Shown: positions 37,846-46,628, counted from the first letter of the stretch. The stretch is DNA of 50,734 nt from Paracoccaceae bacterium (GCA_019911965.1 JAIOJF010000036.1:1-50734), one strand, 5' to 3'. The notes: a model not told the origin generated them from the sequence alone. Translations and numbers: made by a program.

Positions 37846-39082
37846 GGCGCGGCTCCTCTACGCTGACGCGGGCCACCTCGCGGCCGTCCTGGCCGTAACC
37901 GATCACCGTGTCGTTGAAGATTTCCCAGGGCTTGCCACCCACGGTCCGCTCGAATATCTTCTCGCCTTCGATGATCTCGTAGCGGAACACGATGGTCTGG
38001 CTGGCGCGGAACAATTGCAGCACCGCCATCAATTCGCGCGACGGATTGGCATAGGCCTCGATCGCCGCATCGACGCCGGGGCCGAACATCTGTCGCAGAT
38101 AGGGGCGCGGGGCCCAGCGTGGCGGGATGTAATAGCCGTTCGGTTCCGTGCCGAATTGCGGATAGAGCGGCAGCGCCACGCGTGCGACCTTGACGAGGTA
38201 ATATAGCGGATTGCTCCGGTCCTCGGCCCAGCCACCTTGCTCGTCGATCGTGACCAGCCCCTGCAGGCGAATCTTGCCGACGCAGGCGGCCATGCAGCGG
38301 GTTTCCATCGGTTGACCGTCGGTCAGGGGATCGGTGCCCTCGATACGCGGATAACAGGCGATGCACTTTTCGCTGACCCTTGTGGTGGGGCGGAACATCG
38401 GCTTCTTGTAGGGGCATTGCGACACGCATTTGCGATAGCCTCGGCACCGCTTCTGGTCGATCAGCACGATACCGTCCTCGGGCCGCTTGTAGATCGCGCC
38501 GCGCGGACAGGCGGCAAGGCAGGCCGGATAGGTGCAATGGTTGCACAACCGCTGGAGATAGAAGAACCAGGTGCCGTGTTCCGGCAGGCTGGCGGATTGC
38601 ATGTTCAGCTTGTCACGGTTGTCCTTGCCGCCGGTGGCGGTGTCCTCATAGAAATTCGGCGACGACCATTCCTGATCGCTGGGCTCATAACCAAGCGCCA
38701 CTTCCTCGCGCTGCGGGGCCTGATGCGCGGCCTCGAAGATGGTCATGCCGTCATAGGTGCCATAGGGCGCGACCGCTTCCGTGCCGCCGGGTTTCCATGC
38801 CGCGTTTCGCCCTGCCGCCTGATGCGCATTATCCAGCTGTTGCAGCAGCTTCACGTCCCAGGATTGCGGGTAACCGCCGAACGGCTTGGTCTCGACATTG
38901 TTCCACCACATGTATTCCTGCCCCTTGGAGAAGGTCCATGTGGACTTGCAGGCCATCGTGCAGGTCTGGCAGGCAATGCAGCGGTTGATGTTGAAGACAA
39001 AGGCGAATTGCCGGTCGGGATGCGCCTCGGCATGGGGATAGTGCATGTTCCGGCCAAGCTGCCAGTTGAAGACGTCAGGCAT
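37811..39082 (-). CDS. nxrB: Iron-sulfur beta subunit of NXR-like complex
   Basis: 423 residues, no own signal, so exported with alpha by the Tat system. It carries four Fe-S clusters. The first ligands are CIACQTCTMAC (C35, C38, C41, C45), followed by CNHCTYPACLAACP, CRGYRKCVSQCP and CIACYPRIEGTDP. Tyr in CRGYRKC replaces a Cys, as Trp does in NarH, giving a [3Fe-4S] cluster. The N-terminus MPDVFNWQLGRNMHYPH, WNNVETKPFGGYP, LPLYPQFGTEPNGYYIPPRW and RQMFGPGVD closely resemble NxrB of Nitrospira as I remember it. NarH is similar only in the cluster motifs. It overlaps the 92-residue gene. Confidence 0.9.
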   Translation of the reverse strand: MPDVFNWQLGRNMHYPHAEAHPDRQFAFVFNINRCIACQTCTMACKSTWTFSKGQEYMWWNNVETKPFGGYPQSWDVKLLQQLDNAHQAAGRNAAWKPGGTEAVAPYGTYDGMTIFEAAHQAPQREEVALGYEPSDQEWSSPNFYEDTATGGKDNRDKLNMQSASLPEHGTWFFYLQRLCNHCTYPACLAACPRGAIYKRPEDGIVLIDQKRCRGYRKCVSQCPYKKPMFRPTTRVSEKCIACYPRIEGTDPLTDGQPMETRCMAACVGKIRLQGLVTIDEQGGWAEDRSNPLYYLVKVARVALPLYPQFGTEPNGYYIPPRWAPRPYLRQMFGPGVDAAIEAYANPSRELMAVLQLFRASQTIVFRYEIIEGEKIFERTVGGKPWEIFNDTVIGYGQDGREVARVSVEEPRHERPDKHYNSI

Positions 39083-39353
39083 TGCCGGTCCCTCCTTCGT
39101 TCCTGTGCGTCACCGGACGCCATCCGGCACAAACGCGGTCGATCAGGCCACGCACATGCGCCTCGCCCCGGTCGAGATAAATGCGGTGCGTGGCCTGAAA
39201 GACCGGGCGCGTGAACAGCGTCATCAGCCGTTGTCTGGACCAGCCCATCAGCAGGAATTCCTCGATCAGACATTCCGCCATCAGGTCGGGATCGCCGCCG
39301 GGCAGCGGAACCGCCACAAACTCCATCGGATCGTCTTTTGCCGCAGGTTTCAT
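39075..39353 (-). CDS. Small conserved protein between alpha and beta genes
   Basis: 92 residues, helical, no signal or membrane segment. Visible features are LMAECLIEEFLLMGWSRQRL, LFTRPVFQATHRIYLDRGE and a C-terminal basic helix. The ATG overlaps the alpha stop (TGATG), and the 3' end overlaps the beta start, so it is translated with both subunits. I do not recognise the family with certainty. A role in assembly or cluster insertion is likely from position only. Confidence 0.75.
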   Translation of the reverse strand: MKPAAKDDPMEFVAVPLPGGDPDLMAECLIEEFLLMGWSRQRLMTLFTRPVFQATHRIYLDRGEAHVRGLIDRVCAGWRPVTHRNEGGTGNA

Positions 39354-42300
39354 CAGGCTTTCTCCACCCTGGTCAGATCGCCGGCCAGATAGCGTGCCAT
39401 CGTCGCGTCCTCGTGGCCGGGCGTGAAACCAGTCTTGACCGGCTCCCAGACGCCTTCGCCGCCCAGCCCGCCAGCCTCGGCGCGTTCGATCCTGACCAGC
39501 GTTTCCTTGGGCACGGTGTTGACCGCGTGGTTGTCCACATCAAAGCCGAAGGTGAAGGCCATCGAGCCGGTCTTCTTGTGAAACAGGCTGTCGGTCTGGT
39601 GCATGATCGGAGCCCAGCCGCGGGTGATGCTCTGATGCGAGCCATAGCGGAAATTTGACTGATAGCCGGTGTCACCGGCCAATGCGCGCCCGTCCTCGCG
39701 CCCCTCATGCGCCTTCACGGTGCGCTCTGACGCTATCCAGGCGCTGTGCTTGGTCATCACCACGTTGTAGGGATAGGCGGGGTTGAATTTCACCCGGGTC
39801 AGCAGGCGGAACGCCTTGTGCCGCTCGGGCGCGTCCTCCCATTTCACGAAGGGGCGGTCGGCGGGGTTGGCATCGACATAGATGTAATCGCCATCCTCGA
39901 TCCCCATTTCCTTGGCGGCATCTGGGTTCATGTGCACCTGCCAGTCCGCCACCCCCGGCGAGCGCCGGTCGCGCCGATAGGGATCGCCGAAATTCGTGCT
40001 CCAGATCCAGTTCCAGTCGGTTGTCGCCCAGGAGGAATGAGTGGTGTGCCGGCTTTTCGGGGTCATGCAGTAGAACGAGAAACCGTCCCGCCAGAGGGGA
40101 TTCTTGGTCGCCCTCACCTCCGCCCACGACATTTTGTTATTGGCAATCGCCCGCAGGTCGGCATCCAGCAGATCGCCCTGCAACATCTCGGGCGTCACTC
40201 CATAATTCTGCGGCCGGATATAGGGGCTGGACGAGACGATCACGTTCGGCATGTAGGGCGTCGCCTCGGGGGCTTCACGGTGGACGATCAGATTTTCGCC
40301 GTACTCGATCGCCTCGGGGATATCGCAATAGGCATTCAGCCGCCCGGTATCGGTATAAAACGGGATGTGGTCATGCACCTGTTCAAAAAAGGCGACACGC
40401 GGATAGGTGCGAAACAGCATCAGCGCCGCGCCCGGCTCACCGTATTTGCCGGCCATGATGTCAGAGACCTGATAGCCCTTGGTGGTGGTCGAGCCATCAA
40501 TCACCCGTTGCAAATAGACCCGGCTTTTGCCTTCCAGCAGGAACTTCCAGTGGTTGCGGAAACGGTCGTCGCCGGTCAGCTCGGTCAGTTTTTCCGATAC
40601 CAGCGCAAAGATCATGCCGTCATCCTTGCTGTCGTATAGCGGCTTGATACCGTCGCCGCCCCACATCTGCAAAAACGGATTGGAACAGGACGCGCCGAAT
40701 TCCAGGTCCTGAAATTCCATCCATGAATTCGCCGGCAGGATCACATCGGCATATTCCGCTGAGCCGGTCCATTCCACCTGCTGATCAACGATCAGGTCGA
40801 TCTTGGGGTTGATATTGGTGATCAGATGATAGGCCCATTTTGCCTGATTGATCAGGTTGGCGTTGCAATACCACATCGCCTTGGTCGGTGACGGCAGATG
40901 GGTGTGGCCGGTGAAGTTCTTGCGCCCAGCGCCGGGTGTATCCACGATCATCGGGCGCTCACCGAACCCCCAATAAGACATTTCCTCGCCATGCAGCAAT
41001 TCGCGGATGTTGTCGGGGCCGATTGTGCCGTTTTCATCCAGCACCTGATTGAACGGGTCTTCCTTGACCCAGGCACCCGCCCCTGGCCCAGACCAGGGCG
41101 AGGCCTGCATCAACGCCCCTTTGTAATTGCCCGCCCAGGTATGCGCCCCGCTGCCGGGAATCCCGATCGAGCCGATCAGCATCAGCGGCATCATGGTGGC
41201 GCGGTTGTGCAGGGTGGCGTGGTAATAGTGGTTGATGCCTTCGCCGTAATGGATCGCCACCGGATAGGCCTCACGCGGCTTGCCGATGAAGTCGGGGTCC
41301 CAGAAGCGGCGGCCGAAATCCTTGACGATCTGTTCCAGCAGATCCTCGGGTGCGCCGGTGATCTCGGCGGTGGTGGCCAGATCGTAATCCGCCAGATGTT
41401 CACGGTACATCGACCAGACGGTCATCACCTCGACCTCGCTGCCATCCACCAGCGTCACGCGGCCTTTCCAGTCCAGTGCCGGATCAATGCCCGCCTGAGT
41501 GATATGGCGGCCCACATCATCGCGGCTGATCGGTAGTGCTGTGCCCGAGTTCAGATCATGCACCAGAAAATCGCCAAGCCGGGTGCGCTGTTCGCCGGTC
41601 AGGCCTTGAATCTTGAAGCTCGGCCCTTTGCTGATATCCTTGTCGGTATAATCGGCGATCACCTCTTCAGGTTTCAGCCGTTTCAGCGTGTCGGTGCGTA
41701 CCAGCGTCGGGAAATCGGTGAATTGCTTGACGAAATCGGTGTCGTACCAGCCGCGCTCCATCAACTCGCGCGTGGCGTAAAGAAAGATCGAGGTGTCCGA
41801 CAGGCCGGGGCGTACCGAAATCCAGTAATCCGCCTTTGTGGCCGAGGGGCTGTATTCCGGCGCGATCACCACCGAACGCGCGCCGCGCTCCATCAGTTCG
41901 GTCAGCCAATGCGCATCGGGCATCTTGTTCTCGATCAGGTTCTTGCCAACCTGCACGATGAATTTGGTGAAGCGGATGTCGTTCAGATCAATATCCGAGG
42001 TCTGCAATCCGTGTACAAACGGCTGCCCCGGGGCCTGATCGCCGCGCCAGGTATATTCCGACCATTCGCGCCCGCCCTTGGCCTCGTCCGGGCCGACACC
42101 GCGCACATGGGCATCGGCCAGCCCCAGGAGGTTGCACATGCGAAACAGGCCGAACTTGCCGATCACGCCGTGGATCGGCAGGGATGAGCCAAGCTTGATG
42201 GTGCGCGTACCGGCCCCTTCCCAATGCGCCAGCATTTCCTCGTCGTAGCCGTCCTTGTCGATCAGCCGGGCGCGGCCCTCGTCGCCGCTATAGGTTTCGG

Positions 42301-42904
42301 CAATGGCGATCAGCCCGCGGGCCAGATAGCGCGTCGCGTCGTCCCAGCTCATCCGGGTGAACGTGTCGGAGCCACGGCTGTTGAACTTGTAGGTGTCGCG
42401 CAATTCGGGACTGTCGGACAATGACGGGAACCCGGCATCGGCCCAAGCCTTCCAGCCATCGCGGATCATCGGCCCCTTGGCGCGGTATGGCCCGTAAACC
42501 CGGCGGTGCATGGTAAAGCCCTTCAGGCACATGCGCGGATTCCAGGCATAGGTGGCCTTGTTGCCGTAGAGGTCGGAATAGCGGTGGTAATCGTAATTCT
42601 GCTCGGATCGGGTCACGATGCCGTTGCGCATGAATGCCTTGACGCGGCACATATGCGTGTCGTTCGGCGCGCAGATATAGGTGAAGGTGCGGTCATAGGC
42701 GTATTGATCGCGGTAGACCTTCTCCCAGTCGCGGTCGGGGTAATATTCCAGCGGGTTGTCGATCTTTGTTACCGGGGCCAGCGCGCGGCCCTCGAATACC
42801 GGTTGCGCGGCCAGCCGCCCAAGCGCATCCGCCCCTACCACCACGCCCGCCGCCGCTGCGCCGCCGCGAAGTACCTGCCGTCTGCTGAGTGTCTTTCTGG
42901 TCAT
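39353..42904 (-). CDS. nxrA: Molybdopterin catalytic alpha subunit, periplasmic nitrite oxidoreductase-like
   Basis: 1183 residues of the type II DMSO reductase family; chlorate, selenate and ethylbenzene enzymes are shorter (~900-980). A Tat signal (LSRRQVLRG at 6-14) sends it to the periplasm. The FS0 cluster site reads C78-x3-D82-x3-C86 ... C126, with Asp in place of one Cys. DLYGNKATYAWNPRMCLKGF, the stretch GDQAPGQPFVHG (D289, possible Mo ligand) and KADYWISVRPG resemble NxrA of Nitrospira and anammox bacteria. It would oxidise nitrite to nitrate, or run in reverse on nitrate or another oxyanion. ATG 42904 is chosen because it places the twin arginines correctly; a GTG at 42952 is also in frame. 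Confidence 0.88.
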   Translation of the reverse strand: MTRKTLSRRQVLRGGAAAAGVVVGADALGRLAAQPVFEGRALAPVTKIDNPLEYYPDRDWEKVYRDQYAYDRTFTYICAPNDTHMCRVKAFMRNGIVTRSEQNYDYHRYSDLYGNKATYAWNPRMCLKGFTMHRRVYGPYRAKGPMIRDGWKAWADAGFPSLSDSPELRDTYKFNSRGSDTFTRMSWDDATRYLARGLIAIAETYSGDEGRARLIDKDGYDEEMLAHWEGAGTRTIKLGSSLPIHGVIGKFGLFRMCNLLGLADAHVRGVGPDEAKGGREWSEYTWRGDQAPGQPFVHGLQTSDIDLNDIRFTKFIVQVGKNLIENKMPDAHWLTELMERGARSVVIAPEYSPSATKADYWISVRPGLSDTSIFLYATRELMERGWYDTDFVKQFTDFPTLVRTDTLKRLKPEEVIADYTDKDISKGPSFKIQGLTGEQRTRLGDFLVHDLNSGTALPISRDDVGRHITQAGIDPALDWKGRVTLVDGSEVEVMTVWSMYREHLADYDLATTAEITGAPEDLLEQIVKDFGRRFWDPDFIGKPREAYPVAIHYGEGINHYYHATLHNRATMMPLMLIGSIGIPGSGAHTWAGNYKGALMQASPWSGPGAGAWVKEDPFNQVLDENGTIGPDNIRELLHGEEMSYWGFGERPMIVDTPGAGRKNFTGHTHLPSPTKAMWYCNANLINQAKWAYHLITNINPKIDLIVDQQVEWTGSAEYADVILPANSWMEFQDLEFGASCSNPFLQMWGGDGIKPLYDSKDDGMIFALVSEKLTELTGDDRFRNHWKFLLEGKSRVYLQRVIDGSTTTKGYQVSDIMAGKYGEPGAALMLFRTYPRVAFFEQVHDHIPFYTDTGRLNAYCDIPEAIEYGENLIVHREAPEATPYMPNVIVSSSPYIRPQNYGVTPEMLQGDLLDADLRAIANNKMSWAEVRATKNPLWRDGFSFYCMTPKSRHTTHSSWATTDWNWIWSTNFGDPYRRDRRSPGVADWQVHMNPDAAKEMGIEDGDYIYVDANPADRPFVKWEDAPERHKAFRLLTRVKFNPAYPYNVVMTKHSAWIASERTVKAHEGREDGRALAGDTGYQSNFRYGSHQSITRGWAPIMHQTDSLFHKKTGSMAFTFGFDVDNHAVNTVPKETLVRIERAEAGGLGGEGVWEPVKTGFTPGHEDATMARYLAGDLTRVEKA

Positions 42905-42941
42905 GGCATCTGGTCCCCGGTTCGGTGTTTTCCTGCGGTGG

Positions 42942-43718
42942 TCATTCGGCACGCGGCGTGTATCCTGTCTCGCGGTAGAGATAGAGGATCACCTGCCACG
43001 CTTCGTCAGACGTGAAATCGTTGCTGTGAAGGGATGAGGCATTGGCATCGCCTGGTGCCGCGACCCAGCGCGGCATGGCGCTGTTGAACTGGTTCTGCAA
43101 ACCGCCGATGGTCAGCCGCCAGTAGACATAGGGCAGCGTCAGCTGGGCGATGGTGCCTGCATCACGGAAATTCGCCGGCCGGATCGGATAGCGGAACCCG
43201 GGCGCCGCCGACCCGGCACCGTCCAGCTTGTCGCCGTGGCAGATGGCGCAATTGGCCACGTACAGAACCTTGCCGGCGGCGATGTCGCTGTCGCGCCAGT
43301 TGGCGGGTACCAATGCCCAGGGCGGCACCACGATTTGCGCCAGCGTCGCCTCGCCCACGGTCGGGTGGCGCTGGAAAATCTCGACCGGCGGCGCATAGGT
43401 CGGGCGCACGCTGTCATAGGCCCACCACCCCGCCACCAGCGGCAACAAAGCAAGCATCGCCAGCCGCTGCACCTTCAGCACGCCACCTTCGCCGGGCTGC
43501 GCCAGGAAGAAATCCCAGAACCGCCGGATGCGGGTGTCTTCCAGCGTGATGTGGATGACGACACCCAGCACGATGAAGCCCATGTAAAGCAGGATCACGC
43601 TGTGCGGGATCACCGGGCGGACCGATTTCAGCAGGATGAAGGCGACGATGATGATCAGCGCGGAGCCGACCGGAAGCGGCAGCCAGTTGCGGCCTGCGGT
43701 GCCGGGTTTGTTGCTCAT
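42942..43718 (-). CDS. Membrane-anchored monohaem cytochrome c
   Basis: 258 residues. Three hydrophobic segments near 15-31, 38-57 and 85-100 anchor it. A C-terminal periplasmic domain has one haem site CAICH (157-161) and a candidate Met ligand in AMPRW. It probably carries electrons between the molybdoenzyme and the diheme cytochrome or bd-like subunit. It overlaps the diheme gene by four bases, and the alpha gene follows 37 bp downstream. Confidence 0.88.
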   Translation of the reverse strand: MSNKPGTAGRNWLPLPVGSALIIIVAFILLKSVRPVIPHSVILLYMGFIVLGVVIHITLEDTRIRRFWDFFLAQPGEGGVLKVQRLAMLALLPLVAGWWAYDSVRPTYAPPVEIFQRHPTVGEATLAQIVVPPWALVPANWRDSDIAAGKVLYVANCAICHGDKLDGAGSAAPGFRYPIRPANFRDAGTIAQLTLPYVYWRLTIGGLQNQFNSAMPRWVAAPGDANASSLHSNDFTSDEAWQVILYLYRETGYTPRAE

Positions 43719-44545
43719 TGCCCGCCCTCCTGCGTGATCAGGTATTCGGTGATTGCGTAAAGCTGCGCCGCATTCAGCCGTTCGCCGTAATCGTCCGGCA
43801 TGGTTTCAGCCGGGAATTCGGCATCTTCAAAAGCGCGCGGATCGACGATGGCCTGCATCACATAGGCCACCGGATCGGCCCCGGCCTTCGCGGCGGCGGC
43901 AACCAGCAATGACGCCTGGAACGGCGGTCCGACCAGCACTTCACCAGCCTCAAGGCTGTGGCAGCCGAGGCAGTCGAACGCATCGAGCATCGCCTCGGGA
44001 TCGTTCGGCACCGCTTCCGGCGGGGCCGCCACCGGGGCGGCACCCGCATCCGGCGGCGCGGGCAGGCTGGCCAGCGTCACGCTGGGGGTGCCGCCAAGCG
44101 ATTCAAGATAGGCCACCACCGCCGAAACCTCCGCGCGGTTCAGCTTGGCCGGCGCCTTGACCGAGGATGGCATGATGTTGGAAAACCCCTCGACCAGATA
44201 GGCGCCGGGTGCGTAAAGCGCCTGCGTCAGGTAGCCGACCAGCGTTTCGGGCCCGCCCGCAACGCCGTTCGCGCGCCGCACCGCCAGCGCATCGAGGTTC
44301 GGGCCACGTCCCTGGCCCTTGATGCCGCCACCCGGCTCGATCGTGTGGCAACTCATGCAGCCGCGCTCGCGCACGATGGCCTGGCCCATCACCGCCAGTT
44401 CGCCCGGCGTTGCACCGGCATCAATCTGCCTGACCTTCGGCGGGTCCCAGCGGGTTTGCGGGATCCAGTTGGCGAACCAGACAAAGAACCCCAGCACCAG
44501 CAGCGCCGGCAGCGTCGCACCGGCATATGTCGTCAGCGCCCTCAT
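43715..44545 (-). CDS. Membrane-anchored diheme cytochrome c
   Basis: 276 residues. An N-terminal helix (about 7-27) anchors two c-type domains with CMSCH (63-67) and CLGCH (192-196), joined by a Pro/Ala-rich linker near 160-185. Candidate Met ligands are in NIMPSS and ETMPDD. It lies between the bd-like oxidase gene (four-base overlap) and the monohaem cytochrome gene, so an electron relay among these proteins is likely. Confidence 0.9.
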   Translation of the reverse strand: MRALTTYAGATLPALLVLGFFVWFANWIPQTRWDPPKVRQIDAGATPGELAVMGQAIVRERGCMSCHTIEPGGGIKGQGRGPNLDALAVRRANGVAGGPETLVGYLTQALYAPGAYLVEGFSNIMPSSVKAPAKLNRAEVSAVVAYLESLGGTPSVTLASLPAPPDAGAAPVAAPPEAVPNDPEAMLDAFDCLGCHSLEAGEVLVGPPFQASLLVAAAAKAGADPVAYVMQAIVDPRAFEDAEFPAETMPDDYGERLNAAQLYAITEYLITQEGGQ

Positions 44546-46311
44546 GCCGCAGCCTCCCGTGCCTCATCGCCGAATTCCGGCAGCGTGTCGCGCCCGGACA
44601 GGGCCGAGATGGCGAAGGCGATGCCGAGCAGGACAAAGAAGATCAGCGTGATCGCCGTCACCACAATCGCCGCCTCGCCTAGTGTCGGCAGACCGGCACT
44701 GACCGACGTATCCTCGATCAGGCCGAAGACATGCCAGTTCAGCCGCGCGCCGCTGCGGGCGTAGCCCATCAGCCCCATCAGCCAGACGATCACGAAGGCC
44801 AGCAGGATCAGGATATACTGCCCGCGCCGCGGCATCGTCCCCCAGCGGACCGCAGCGCGGGTTTCCGCACCTTTCAGCAGCGCCAGATCAATCCCGAAGG
44901 TGATGACGATGCCGCCGATCAGCACCAGAATCTGCCAGATCGAGGTCTTGATGCGGATATCGGCGGGCGCGAAATAGCCGTAGATACCGAGGCCGAGGAT
45001 GATCAGCGCCATCAGCGCGATCAGCGCCCATTCCACCTGCGTTCCGGTTCTTGCCCAGGGCACCACCGGCACCTTGCCGGCGCGGCGATACAAGAGGTAG
45101 CTTACATAAAGCACCACCAGGATCAGCGTCACCGCGATCATCTTCGGTGCCATCAGGCCCAGTGCCCCCAGCAGCGGATGAAACTGGCCGGTGCTTTCCT
45201 CGATCGAGGCGGCCATCGAATGCGGCGTCGCCCAGACCATGAAACCCGCGATCAGCGCCACGTTGAATACCGGCACCATCCGCCGCTGCGGCTCGGAGCC
45301 CGGAATGCGCAACAGCCCCAGCCAAGCGTAATAGGCCGCACCGATGAACAGGATGGCAATGACGATGGCCTGAATGATGAACAGCCAGGACAGCACCCCG
45401 CCCATCAGCGTGACGCCGTAGGTGGCGGAATAGGCGAACAGTTCGAACCCGAAGTAATAGCCCGCAAACGGCAGGAACAGCATGGTGAACAGCGCGATCA
45501 GATTGCCGGTATAGCCCATCCAGTCATAAAGTGCGCGTTCGGCCTCGGTGCGTGCCGACAGGAACCGGTAGGCCGCATAGGCGGCACAAAGCAGTGCGCC
45601 AAAGGTGATGTTGGCGATCAGCCGGTGCACGTTCAGCGGCATCCAGCCCGGATTCCACACCGCATCATAAAGGCTGATCAGCGCCCCAGCCTCGTCCACC
45701 CCGCCCGGGGTCATCATGAAGGTCGCCCAGGCATTGGCGATGAACATGACGATGGTGCCAAAGATGTTCAGCAACAGGCCCAGCACGATATGGACCCACT
45801 TGCGGTTCCCCTGAAGCCGGTTCCAGGTGTAATACCACAGGTAGAGGAAAATCGTCTCGGCAACGAAAAACATCGGGTAGATGACGAAGGTCGGCCCGAA
45901 GGTCTCGGTCATATAGGCCATCAGGCGCGGATAGGCGCTGAACAGCAGCATGCCCAGAAACGCGCCCGAAATCGCGGTCAGCGAATAGGCCGCAGGCAAC
46001 AGCCGCGCCATTTCATGAGCCATCCAGTCATAGCGCGCCGCCCCGGCGGGATCGCGCCGCGCCATGCGCCAGCCGAACACCTCGATCGCCAGCGCGAACA
46101 TCGGCACTGCCAGCACGAAGGCGGCGAAATCCAGATGCAGTTGCGCCGCCACCCAGACCGCCAGCCGGCTGTCGATCAGTGCCGGTTCCGCATAATCGCG
46201 GATCGGCGCGCTCTGAGCCAGCGCCGGGCCGGTCGCGGCAATCAGAAGCCCGGCCAGCGCAAGCCCGGCCACAGGCATCCATCTTCGGTCAGCGTCGGCG
46301 GTCCATCCCAT
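44542..46311 (-). CDS. Cytochrome bd-like quinol/cytochrome oxidase subunit I
   Basis: 589 residues with a cleavable N-terminal signal (AGLALAGLLIAATGPALA) and about 14 membrane helices, longer than classical CydA. SRLAVWVAAQLHLDFAAF holds H59, at the position of the conserved N-terminal haem His of CydA. MFFVAETIFLYLWYYTW and NVHRLIANITFG hold further ligand candidates. No CydB gene is nearby. Similar bd-like proteins occur in Nitrospira and have been proposed as terminal oxidase or NXR partners. Here it would link the cytochromes c to oxygen or to the quinone pool. GGAGG precedes the ATG. Confidence 0.85.
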   Translation of the reverse strand: MGWTADADRRWMPVAGLALAGLLIAATGPALAQSAPIRDYAEPALIDSRLAVWVAAQLHLDFAAFVLAVPMFALAIEVFGWRMARRDPAGAARYDWMAHEMARLLPAAYSLTAISGAFLGMLLFSAYPRLMAYMTETFGPTFVIYPMFFVAETIFLYLWYYTWNRLQGNRKWVHIVLGLLLNIFGTIVMFIANAWATFMMTPGGVDEAGALISLYDAVWNPGWMPLNVHRLIANITFGALLCAAYAAYRFLSARTEAERALYDWMGYTGNLIALFTMLFLPFAGYYFGFELFAYSATYGVTLMGGVLSWLFIIQAIVIAILFIGAAYYAWLGLLRIPGSEPQRRMVPVFNVALIAGFMVWATPHSMAASIEESTGQFHPLLGALGLMAPKMIAVTLILVVLYVSYLLYRRAGKVPVVPWARTGTQVEWALIALMALIILGLGIYGYFAPADIRIKTSIWQILVLIGGIVITFGIDLALLKGAETRAAVRWGTMPRRGQYILILLAFVIVWLMGLMGYARSGARLNWHVFGLIEDTSVSAGLPTLGEAAIVVTAITLIFFVLLGIAFAISALSGRDTLPEFGDEAREAAA

Positions 46312-46338
46312 CCCGTTGTTCCTCCGGTCGTCCCTGCG

Positions 46339-46563
46339 CTATTGCGGCATCCCGATATTGCCGGGCTCCGCATCCCAAAGCCCGTCGCACCCGGCATCAG
46401 TCAGCCGTTCCATGAAGGCGCACATTTCGGTCAGTTTGCTGAAATGCCGTTCTTCACCGGACTGGACGTGCTGGATATGCCCGCGCCACGCCGGGCTGGC
46501 ATTCTGGTGTCGCTCCAGCCAGATGCGGGCAACAAACGAAGCCGCATCTTCCCCACGTCGCAT
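46339..46563 (-). CDS. Small conserved protein at the operon start
   Basis: 74 residues: SFVARIWLERHQNASPAWRG, then HIQHVQSGEERHFSKLTEM and CAFMERL. This pattern (FVxRIW, WRGxIxHVxSGExxxF) belongs to a small soluble family of unknown function that I recall near respiratory genes. It is the first gene after the proposed SARP operator. It starts at ATG 46563 with GGGGG about 5 bases upstream. Confidence 0.7.
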   Translation of the reverse strand: MRRGEDAASFVARIWLERHQNASPAWRGHIQHVQSGEERHFSKLTEMCAFMERLTDAGCDGLWDAEPGNIGMPQ

Positions 46564-46608
46564 CCGCACCCCCTGATTCCACGTTGCGCAAAAACCCTAG
46601 GGCTGTCC

Positions 46609-46628
46609 GGTGACAGGCTGGTAACAGG
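46609..46628 (-). promoter_or_regulatory. Candidate SARP operator: 11-bp-period direct repeat
   Basis: On the plus strand GGTGACAGG (from 46609) and GGTAACAGG (from 46620) repeat with an 11-bp period, one helical turn. Read leftward they are CCTGTTACC then CCTGTCACC, 46 bp before the first gene of the operon. SARP/BTAD activators typically bind such direct repeats just upstream of a -35 box, and the gene for one lies 20 bp away. Confidence 0.55.

Noticed and set aside
39353-42904. Alpha subunit as a perchlorate, chlorate or selenate reductase
   Set aside because: Those alpha subunits are about 900-930 residues; this one is 1183 and carries NXR-like segments. Not excluded biochemically, but less likely.
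39353-42904. Alpha subunit as ordinary membrane nitrate reductase NarG
   Set aside because: There is a full Tat signal, a haem b gamma with signal instead of NarI, and the FS0 ligands differ; NarG is cytoplasmic.
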